Source: Panacagrimonas sp041635265
Lineage (GTDB): Bacteria; Pseudomonadota; Gammaproteobacteria; Nevskiales; Nevskiaceae
Assembly (NCBI GenBank): GCA_041635265.1
Contig: JBFJJV010000002.1
Span: 5,023 to 69,022, forward strand
Reading direction: 5' to 3'
DNA: 64,000 nucleotides
Shown here: one piece after another, positions 57,244 through 64,000 of the stretch
Position numbering within the stretch: the first letter of the stretch is position 1
How the letters are laid out: each line of letters begins with the position of its first letter
The notes under the pieces: generated by a model
The model's input: the letters and a program-made list of their open reading frames with translations, nothing else
What the model was told of the DNA's origin: nothing
Databases searched by the model: none
Program-made: the position numbers and the translations under genes

Positions 57244-59385
57244 ATGGCGCTGGAGGAAATTCTCGCGCACGCCTGCGCGCGCCACTTTTTTTCATTGTGG
57301 ATCCCTGCGACGACCTTGAAATATTCAGCTGAAGCCACGAATTTACTGAAGAAGCAATTGGCTGCGGAGCGGCGCTCTCGCTTTCGATCTGCATCTGAGC
57401 AGCTGGGAGCCACGATTCAGTCAAAGCGTAAATCGGGCGCCGGTGAAATATATCGACAGATAGTTGAGGCCAGCTCGAGCGCCATCATCATGGTCGCCGC
57501 AGACGGCGAAATCCTGTTCGTCAACGCGCGTGCAGAATCCCTGTTTGATTACACGCGAACTGAGCTCATTGGCCAGCCCATTAGGATGCTGTTTCCTCCC
57601 GGGCTGTGCCCTGAACTGCCCGACCCAGAGGCACTGCCGCTGCCTCTGGCGGCGTCTGAGAGAGGCGATATCAAAACCCAACTCCAAGGACTGCACAAAG
57701 ACGGCACTCGGCTGGATATCGAATTCTCCTGTTACCCCATACAGACCGAAAACGGCCTTTGCACACTAACGACCATCACAGAAATATCAAAGCGTAATAA
57801 TCTACAAGAACTCTATAAAAAAATCGTCGAAGCGGCGCCCACTGCGGGCATCATGATCAACCAGTCAGGAGAAATCGTCCTGGTCAACGCCCAGACCGAG
57901 AGACTCTTCGGTTATCCGCGAAAAGAAATGTTGGGCCAGAAAGTAGAGATGCTGATCCCGAAGCGCATGCGTCGGAATCATCCGAGTATGCGAGACCAGT
58001 ATTTCGAAAAACGACAGGCCCGTGACATGGGCGTCGGGCGCGATCTATATGGCGAACGAAATGACGGCCACGAATTTCCAATTGAAATTGGACTGAGCCC
58101 CATCGAAACTGACGAAGGCCCCCTCGTGCTCGCGGCGGTGATCGATATCACCGAAAGGCGCCGCCAAGAAGAACGCTTCAGAAAAGTAGTGGAAGCAGCG
58201 CCATACGCCATCTTGATGCTCGATCAAGACAGTCGCATCGTACTGGCCAACACTCAGGCGGAAACGTTGTTTGGCTACATGCAGGAAGAATTGATCGGTA
58301 TGGACAGCGACGAACTGGTACCGCAGCGAATCCGTCAAAAGCGCCAAGGAAAACGCACGGGTTATTTCCGGATACCACATGGCAGGCCAATGGCGCTGGG
58401 CCGGCAATTGACGGTGCGCAGAAGCGACGACACAGAACTACCTGTAGAAATCGGCCTTAATCCGGTGGAAGGAACGGACGGGCAATTCATGTTGGCCACC
58501 GTGTCCGACGTCACCGAACGCAAGCGAGCAGCCGAAGTTCAGGCCGAACTTAATGCATCTCTTGCCATGCAGGTAGAAGAGACCAACATCGCGATGGATG
58601 ACCTGAAACAGGCACAGAATCAATTGGTGCAATCGGAAAAAATGGCCTCTCTGGGCGCACTGGTCGCGGGTATTGCCCACGAAATTAATACGCCGGTCGG
58701 CATTGGCGTCACCGCTGCTTCTCACCTTTGGGACGAAGCAAAGCGGGTTAATGAGTTGTCTGTCAGCAGCAAACTGACCAAAAAGGATTTCAACAGTTTC
58801 CTCGCCTTGAGCCAGCAGTCCGGGCAAATGCTGCTGAGCAATCTGTCGCGCGCCGCGGAGCTGATCCATAGTTTCAAGCAGATTGCCGTTGATCAATCCA
58901 CCGACGACAAACGGAAAATAAATTTAAAATCCTACATTGAAGAAATCATGCTCAGCCTCAAGCCACGCCTCAAACAGGTTGCGCAGAAAGTCGAGATCGA
59001 ATGTGACGAAACCATTGAGCTGGAAACCGTGCCAGGAGCTTGGTCCCAGGTCATTAGCAATCTTGTACTCAACGCCATCAATCATGCTTGGCCAGACAAC
59101 GCGGAGGGCATGATTCAGTTGATCGGCAGCAAAAACAAAGACGGAATTCAGCTCATCGTCCGCGACGATGGCGCCGGCATTTCCAAAGAAGCCCTGCCGC
59201 GCGTTTTCGACCCCTTTTACACCACAAAACGGGGTCAGGGTGGCACCGGGCTGGGCTTGAATATCGTCTTCAATCTGGTCACGCGCACTTTAGGCGGCGA
59301 AATCACAGTCAGTAGCGAAGTCGGCGTCGGCACTGCGTTCACCATTGATATAGCTTCATCTAAATTGCAAGGAAACAGGCAATGA
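57244..59385 (+). CDS. Soluble PAS-PAS-PAS sensor histidine kinase
   Basis: 713 residues with no TM segment. Three PAS domains (about 72-182, 193-302, 313-425) share the pattern IVEAAPxAxxMxxxxGxIxxVNAQTExLFGY, then a coiled coil and a HisKA-type region with phospho-His479 in AGIAHEINTPVG and HATPase_c (NLVLNAINHAW, DDGAGI, GGTGLGLNIV). The variant H-E-I-N-T-P and the insert after the His box resemble kinases paired with DUF3369/HD-GYP regulators. It overlaps the next gene by 4 bases (ATGA), so the pair is a two-component system. Confidence 0.9.
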   Translation: MALEEILAHACARHFFSLWIPATTLKYSAEATNLLKKQLAAERRSRFRSASEQLGATIQSKRKSGAGEIYRQIVEASSSAIIMVAADGEILFVNARAESLFDYTRTELIGQPIRMLFPPGLCPELPDPEALPLPLAASERGDIKTQLQGLHKDGTRLDIEFSCYPIQTENGLCTLTTITEISKRNNLQELYKKIVEAAPTAGIMINQSGEIVLVNAQTERLFGYPRKEMLGQKVEMLIPKRMRRNHPSMRDQYFEKRQARDMGVGRDLYGERNDGHEFPIEIGLSPIETDEGPLVLAAVIDITERRRQEERFRKVVEAAPYAILMLDQDSRIVLANTQAETLFGYMQEELIGMDSDELVPQRIRQKRQGKRTGYFRIPHGRPMALGRQLTVRRSDDTELPVEIGLNPVEGTDGQFMLATVSDVTERKRAAEVQAELNASLAMQVEETNIAMDDLKQAQNQLVQSEKMASLGALVAGIAHEINTPVGIGVTAASHLWDEAKRVNELSVSSKLTKKDFNSFLALSQQSGQMLLSNLSRAAELIHSFKQIAVDQSTDDKRKINLKSYIEEIMLSLKPRLKQVAQKVEIECDETIELETVPGAWSQVISNLVLNAINHAWPDNAEGMIQLIGSKNKDGIQLIVRDDGAGISKEALPRVFDPFYTTKRGQGGTGLGLNIVFNLVTRTLGGEITVSSEVGVGTAFTIDIASSKLQGNRQ

Positions 59386-60944
59386 CGACCTCCGACAATG
59401 ATCTGATGAATTTTGCTGAGGAAGCCGACGAGGGGTTGGCATCCACCGAATCTGTCGCCCAGCCTTGGAAAATTCTGATCGTAGATGACGAAGAAGAGGT
59501 CCACAGCGTCACGACGCTGGCACTGACCGGCTTTGTCCTGCACGGGCGGCCGCTGCAATTTTTGCATGCGTATACCGGCAAGGAGTCCATTGAATTGATG
59601 CGCAGCCACGCCGATGTCGCGCTGGTACTCATGGACGTGGTCATGGAAACTGAGCACGCGGGTCTGGACGCAGTCAAACGGATTCGCGAAGAACTGGGCA
59701 ATAAATTTGTCCGTATCATTCTTCGTACTGGCCAGCCCGGTCAGGCACCCGAGCGTGAAGTGGTCTCCACTTACGACATCAATGACTACAAGGAAAAAAC
59801 TGAGCTTACTTCGAAAAAACTTTTCACCCTCATGCACACTGGGCTGAGTCTGTACCGCGAACTCATCGCCATGGATCGCACGCGTCGCGGCCTTGAGAAA
59901 GTAATTGCCGCTTCCTCTTCGATATTTGAACTTCGATCATTTACCCAGTTCGCTAAAGGGGTTCTACAGCAACTCGGGGCGCTGCTCTACACCCGCAACG
60001 ATGCCGTCATCGCCGCTGAAGGCATTGCCGCCACCGTCGGCAAATCCGGTGATCTGGAGGTCATGGTTGGGGTCGGCCAGTTCGAGGAATCAGCGGGCCA
60101 AACCGCCGCCCAGGTCCTCGGGACCGAAGCTCTGGCTCATGTAAAAGCCGCCGCTGGAAGTTCGGCTCCAATGATCCAGGATCGTCACTTTGCCATGCGT
60201 TTCGAGACAAAAAACGGCAAAGGCTATGTGGTCTACCTTGCTACCGATACCCGCATTGAGGGCTCCGATGCCAGGCTGGTTGAATTGTTCTGCCAGCACG
60301 TGGCCCTGGCTTTTGAAAACATGGCCCTGCACGAAGAAGTGGTTCGCTCTCAGCGGCAAATGATCATGCTCCTCAGCGGATCGATCGAGGAACGCTCTCC
60401 TGAATTGCAGAATCACGTCAAACGCGTCTCGAAATACGCCGTGCTGTTGGGAAAATTGCATGGCCTGGAACAGGAAGACCTCGAGTTGCTGTCAGTCGGC
60501 GCAGCAATGCACGACATCGGTAAGATTGGGATCTCCGAGACGATTCTGAATAAGCCGGGGAAATTATCGGCTCGCGAGCGCGCAGAAATGGAATCGCACG
60601 TGGACCGGGGCAATGCCATGCTCGAAGGCCAATCAGGCGAAATTCTGAAATCTGCGAGCATCGTGGTGAGTCAGCATCACGAGCAATGGGACGGCAGGGG
60701 GTACCCGCTCGGTCTCAAAGGAGAGGGCATTCATTTGTTCGGACGCATCGCCGCCATCTGTGATGTGTTTGACGCACTCACTACCACACGCTGCTACAAG
60801 GAGCCTTGGAAAATAGACAAGGTTCTGACTTATTTTCGAGAACAGGGTGGTGTCCAATTTGACCCCGCACTGATCGACATTTTTCTGGAGAATATCGAAC
60901 AATTTATTGAAATAAAAACGAATTTTACGACACCGTCCAGATAA
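59382..60944 (+). CDS. Response regulator REC-DUF3369-HD-GYP phosphodiesterase
   Basis: 520 residues. Receiver (about 28-155: KILIVDDEEEVHSV, acceptor Asp in LVLMDVVMETEHAGLD), a DUF3369 middle domain (about 175-320) and HD-GYP (about 330-510) with HDIGKIGI, HHEQWDGRGYPLGLKG and ICDVFDAL. The HD and GYP residues are intact, so c-di-GMP hydrolysis is expected. It is paired with the PAS kinase upstream. Confidence 0.92.
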   Translation: MTTSDNDLMNFAEEADEGLASTESVAQPWKILIVDDEEEVHSVTTLALTGFVLHGRPLQFLHAYTGKESIELMRSHADVALVLMDVVMETEHAGLDAVKRIREELGNKFVRIILRTGQPGQAPEREVVSTYDINDYKEKTELTSKKLFTLMHTGLSLYRELIAMDRTRRGLEKVIAASSSIFELRSFTQFAKGVLQQLGALLYTRNDAVIAAEGIAATVGKSGDLEVMVGVGQFEESAGQTAAQVLGTEALAHVKAAAGSSAPMIQDRHFAMRFETKNGKGYVVYLATDTRIEGSDARLVELFCQHVALAFENMALHEEVVRSQRQMIMLLSGSIEERSPELQNHVKRVSKYAVLLGKLHGLEQEDLELLSVGAAMHDIGKIGISETILNKPGKLSARERAEMESHVDRGNAMLEGQSGEILKSASIVVSQHHEQWDGRGYPLGLKGEGIHLFGRIAAICDVFDALTTTRCYKEPWKIDKVLTYFREQGGVQFDPALIDIFLENIEQFIEIKTNFTTPSR

Positions 60945-61124
60945 ACAAACGGTGCCCGGGCCGCAGGAAAGAATGTGGCGACGCGCGCGGACCGAGCGTG
61001 TGCGGCCGTTGCCGTGACCGATGTGCACCATGCCGACTTAAGATCCCGTGGGATCGGCCAAGAGCGCAGCAACGGCTTCCTCCATACTGTTCGCGCGGTG
61101 CACCGAGCCATAGCCTGAACAGAG

Positions 61125-62510
61125 ATGGCGCCCGAATCCGCATTGACCAAAACCTTTGCTTTGTCGCGAAATCAAGAAATCATGAAATGGACTCCGGACG
61201 CCTGGCAGGCACGACCTGCGGTACAACAGCCTAATTACCCTGATCAGAGAGAGCTGGATCGGGCGCTGGAAAACCTGCGCCATTTGCCGCCCCTGGTGAC
61301 CTCATGGGAAGTCGACTCATTGCGAAAGCAGCTCGCGGAGGCCGAAGACGGTGAACGCTTTGTCCTGCAGGGCGGCGACTGTGCTGAGTCCTTCTCAGAC
61401 TGCCGTCCGGAGCTGATTACCAATCGATTGAAGGTGCTGCTGCAGATGTCGCTGGTACTCACTCATGGGATGAAAACCCGAGTCACGCGCATCGGGCGCT
61501 TCGCAGGTCAGTACGCGAAGCCGCGCTCCGCCGACATGGAGACCCGTGGTGAGACGACCCTGCCCGCTTACCGGGGCGACCTGGTCAACGCGCCCGAGTT
61601 CACGTCCGAATCGCGCATGCCCAATCCACAGCGGCTGATCGAAGGACACATGCGCTCCGCCATGACCATCAACTTTGTTCGTGGGCTGGTCGATGGTGGC
61701 TTCGCAGATCTTCATCACCCTGAATACTGGGACCTGAGCTGGGTTGATCAATCTCCACTTTCGGCCGAGTATCAGGCGCGGGTAGATGCCATTGGCGACT
61801 CCTTACGCTTCATGGAGCGCCTCGCGGGCACTGAATTGCACGAGTTCAATCGGGTGGAATTTCATACCAGTCATGAAGCACTTCTGCTTTGGTACGAACA
61901 AGCTCAGACGCGCCAGGTGCCTCGCAAGAGCGGCTGGTACAACCTTTCTGCGCACTTCCCCTGGATCGGCATGCGCACGGCGGATCTGGCTGGCGCACAT
62001 GTCGAATATTGCCGAGGCATCCGTAATCCCGTCGGCGTGAAAATCGGCCCGTCAATTGACGAGGCCTGGTTGCTTGGCCTGTGCAAAACGCTCAACGCGG
62101 ACAATGAAAAAGGCCGACTGGTGCTGATTCATCGAATGGGTGCCACGCAAATTGCCAATCATCTGCCGACGCTGATCGAGGCCGTCCGTAAAGCCGGTCA
62201 TCGTGCCCTGTGGCTGTGTGACCCCATGCACGGCAATACGCAAAGCACGGCCAGCGGGCTGAAAACACGACGCTTCGACGACATTCTTTCCGAAGTCACG
62301 CAAGCCTTCGAAATTCATCGCGCCTGTGGCTCACGCCTGGGAGGGGTGCACCTGGAGCTGACTGGCGAGAATGTGACGGAATGCTTGGGCGGTGCACGCA
62401 ATCTGGTCGAGGCAGATTTGAACCGCGCCTATACCTCGCAGGTAGACCCCCGGCTCAACTATGAGCAGGCCATGGAATTGTCACTCAAGATCGCAGCGCT
62501 TCATCGATAG
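61125..62510 (+). CDS. 3-deoxy-7-phosphoheptulonate synthase, class II
   Basis: 461 residues of the plant-type (class II) DAHP synthase family. WTPDAWQARPAVQQPNYPD, LQGGDCAESF, RIGRFAGQYAKPRS, GDLVNAPEF, PRLIEGHMRSAMTINFVRGL-like segment, GMRTADLAGAHVEYCRGIRNPVGVKIGP and GGVHLELTGENVTECLGG. It condenses PEP and erythrose-4-P at the head of the shikimate pathway. ATG 61182 could also be the start, since the family core begins there. In other bacteria class II enzymes serve either general aromatic synthesis or secondary-metabolite clusters; the NRPS that follows makes the second worth considering. Confidence 0.93.
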   Translation: MAPESALTKTFALSRNQEIMKWTPDAWQARPAVQQPNYPDQRELDRALENLRHLPPLVTSWEVDSLRKQLAEAEDGERFVLQGGDCAESFSDCRPELITNRLKVLLQMSLVLTHGMKTRVTRIGRFAGQYAKPRSADMETRGETTLPAYRGDLVNAPEFTSESRMPNPQRLIEGHMRSAMTINFVRGLVDGGFADLHHPEYWDLSWVDQSPLSAEYQARVDAIGDSLRFMERLAGTELHEFNRVEFHTSHEALLLWYEQAQTRQVPRKSGWYNLSAHFPWIGMRTADLAGAHVEYCRGIRNPVGVKIGPSIDEAWLLGLCKTLNADNEKGRLVLIHRMGATQIANHLPTLIEAVRKAGHRALWLCDPMHGNTQSTASGLKTRRFDDILSEVTQAFEIHRACGSRLGGVHLELTGENVTECLGGARNLVEADLNRAYTSQVDPRLNYEQAMELSLKIAALHR

Positions 62511-62536
62511 GCCGGCCGCAACAGGCCGGCGATCTT
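62511..62536 (+). terminator. Terminator-like hairpin after DAHP synthase
   Basis: GCCGGCC, a 6-nt loop, then GGCCGGC, followed by GATCTTTTCT. The 7-bp all-GC stem directly adjoins the stop codon; the T-run is short. It probably separates the DAHP synthase transcript from the NRPS gene. Confidence 0.6.
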
Positions 62537-62596
62537 TTCTCAGCACCTGGATCCAAAACTCTAAGATATCGACCCTCAGACCCTCGACATTCCATC

Positions 62597-64000
62597 GTGC
62601 AGCAAAAACATCCAGTTTCCATCGATCAGGAAGCCCAATGGCTTGCACACAAAGCATCGGCTGACCCGTCAATCTATAACCTGCTCTGGTGCATCCGCTT
62701 TGTTGGTCCGCTCGACAGAAACGCACTGACAACAGCTATTCAACGAACGGTTGAAAGGCAATCAGCGCTTCGCGTCACATTCGAAGCCGACGTCGAAGGC
62801 ATCTGGCAACGGATTTTCGAACCGTGCTCCATTGATTTGCCCATACAGAGCATGCGTTCTAAATCTGAGGCCCAGATCAGGCAATGGGCATTAGAATTTG
62901 GCGATGAACCCTATGACCTGACGTCTGGGCCGCTCTATCGCTTTTGTCTGATAGGGGCTGGCGAAAATGATCAGCGCTTGCTGTGCGCGTTTCACCACCT
63001 GATCATTGACGGAGGATCCTGGAATATATTTTTCCATGATCTGGTCGATGCAATGGAGCACAAACCGGCGCCGCCACTCACCGATTACTTCGTGCGCTGT
63101 CGGGAGCAGCGGCAGTCAATTGCATCAGGAAACTACGCACAGGCGCTGGAATTCTGGGAACGTCGCGCCGGCGGAAGCACCGCATCATGGAGGCTTCCAT
63201 TTTCGGGAACGGCTGAAGCCGAGCTCAAGGGCAAGGATCTCGTCCATCGCCGAGCACTTTCGAGCGAGACCAGTGCGCTCCTGAAGGCGAGTTGTGAAAG
63301 CCTTGGGGCAAGCCCGTTCCGCATATTGTTGGCCGCCTTTATCGGCTATTTTCGCAACATCCGTGGTTGCTCCGAACTCGGCGTTTCCACCACCCTCAAA
63401 GGCCGAGCTGATCCTCGCTTCGATTCTGTTGTTGGATACTTCGTCAATAATGGCCTTGTCCGAGCAGACAATCCCGCGGATTCGACTTTGCGGCACTTGC
63501 TTAAATCGGCCTGCCAGGAGTTAGACGATCTTGTCAGGTTCGAGTGGTTTCCCTCTACTCTGGCCATCCGAAATCTTCGTCGCGAACATGACGCGAGCCA
63601 GCTTCCATTTACGCCGATCTCGTTCGTCTGGTCGCCGCACCTGACTGGTCGACAATCAGGGCATTTGAAAATAACTCATGAACGACTCATCCTACCGCGG
63701 GCAGACCGCGATTTGTCGATACGCGTCGAACGAATCGACGACGAGATGATTCTGAGCTGGGTTGCCAGAGAAGATTCAATCGAGACCGCGAGCCTTGCGC
63801 GTGCGGCAGCTTCCTACGAGGAGAGCCTGTCGCTAATGCTGAGCCAGCCGGATCAGAACATTTCCGAGCTGCCGCGAATGGCCAGGAAGGAACTGATGGC
63901 GGTCCTCGCTGCCGGACAGGGTGAGGCGCGTGACTTTCCCCTAAGTCGCCGTATTGAAGCCCTGTTTGCCGATCAAGTTCAGGTCAGGCCACATCAGCCA
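62597..64000 (+). CDS. Non-ribosomal peptide synthetase, N-terminal condensation domain (partial)
   Basis: A frame open from GTG 62597 to the window edge (468 codons). It starts with the C1-type motif HPVSIDQEAQWL, then YNLLWCIRFVGPLDRNAL, the catalytic HHLIIDG (His133, His134, Asp138), GYFVNNGLVR and the later QSGHLKI region, all of a condensation domain. Residues about 450-468 (SRRIEALFADQVQVRPHQP) read as the first motif of an adenylation domain. The gene begins with a C domain and no upstream carrier, as for starter or acyl-loading modules or a second protein of an assembly line. No Shine-Dalgarno is evident at the GTG. The product is unknown. Confidence 0.85.
   Translation, partial: MQQKHPVSIDQEAQWLAHKASADPSIYNLLWCIRFVGPLDRNALTTAIQRTVERQSALRVTFEADVEGIWQRIFEPCSIDLPIQSMRSKSEAQIRQWALEFGDEPYDLTSGPLYRFCLIGAGENDQRLLCAFHHLIIDGGSWNIFFHDLVDAMEHKPAPPLTDYFVRCREQRQSIASGNYAQALEFWERRAGGSTASWRLPFSGTAEAELKGKDLVHRRALSSETSALLKASCESLGASPFRILLAAFIGYFRNIRGCSELGVSTTLKGRADPRFDSVVGYFVNNGLVRADNPADSTLRHLLKSACQELDDLVRFEWFPSTLAIRNLRREHDASQLPFTPISFVWSPHLTGRQSGHLKITHERLILPRADRDLSIRVERIDDEMILSWVAREDSIETASLARAAASYEESLSLMLSQPDQNISELPRMARKELMAVLAAGQGEARDFPLSRRIEALFADQVQVRPHQP

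Noticed and set aside
61042..61055. GATCCC-GT-GGGATC inverted repeat upstream of DAHP synthase, considered as an operator or attenuator
   Set aside because: Only 6-bp arms, no leader peptide with aromatic codons and no T-run; too weak to call.

Overview
The window is chromosomal DNA of a gammaproteobacterium outside the Enterobacterales. The evidence is gene content and order: a TIGR02449/zapA/ssrS/5-FCL block, a metX-metW-DUF4426 operon, the kdsD-kdsC-lptC-lptA-lptB-rpoN-hpf-ptsN-rapZ run, ibaG-murA and hisG-hisD, and ppsR divergent from ppsA. A Xanthomonadales, Nevskiales or Chromatiales relative fits, but the sequence alone does not settle the family. The DNA is moderately GC-rich, gene-dense and mostly housekeeping. 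I saw no tRNA or rRNA genes, insertion sequences, prophage or CRISPR array.

Layout. 1-4.9 kb: the end of a thiolase, two sodium-coupled amino-acid transporters and ferrochelatase. 4.9-11 kb: two OmpA-type envelope proteins, SohB, a PEBP-family protein and a Do-type periplasmic protease. 11-18.3 kb: zapA with its small coiled-coil neighbour, 6S RNA, 5-FCL, an EVE protein, ilvA, proC, yggT and metXW. 18.3-25 kb (minus strand): a compact signalling operon of a TerB-like protein, a giant hybrid kinase, CheR, CheB and a REC-GGDEF cyclase. 25-31 kb: assorted enzymes, including tatD and an acyl-CoA synthetase, plus a BASS transporter. 31-38.2 kb (minus strand): the LPS transport, sigma-54 and nitrogen-PTS cluster. 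38.3-48.3 kb: a sirtuin, a photolyase, an ABC-2 exporter, ibaG, murA, an S9 peptidase and hisGD. 48.5-50.1 kb: a badly decayed membrane-fusion-protein/ABC-permease operon. 50.2-57.1 kb: a diguanylate cyclase, an MFS transporter, ppsR/ppsA and a lipoprotein-type RNase T2. 57.2-60.9 kb: a PAS-kinase/HD-GYP pair. 61.1-64 kb: a class II DAHP synthase, then the start of a non-ribosomal peptide synthetase (NRPS) that runs off the right edge.

How the genes work together. The KDO and Lpt genes supply and export lipopolysaccharide, and murA begins peptidoglycan synthesis. RpoN, PtsN and RapZ link nitrogen and carbon state to envelope precursor supply. PpsR/PpsA give gluconeogenic PEP, which MurA and DAHP synthase also consume. 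Three proteins carry cyclic-di-GMP domains: two GGDEF cyclases and one HD-GYP phosphodiesterase. Each lies in or next to a sensor module.

The points most worth following are the truncated NRPS beside a class II DAHP synthase, the eroded efflux operon with a visible deletion junction, the five-gene kinase/CheB/CheR operon, and an unusual run of about 10-bp-phased direct repeats ahead of the 50.4-kb cyclase. I did not find a system that I can call wholly new.
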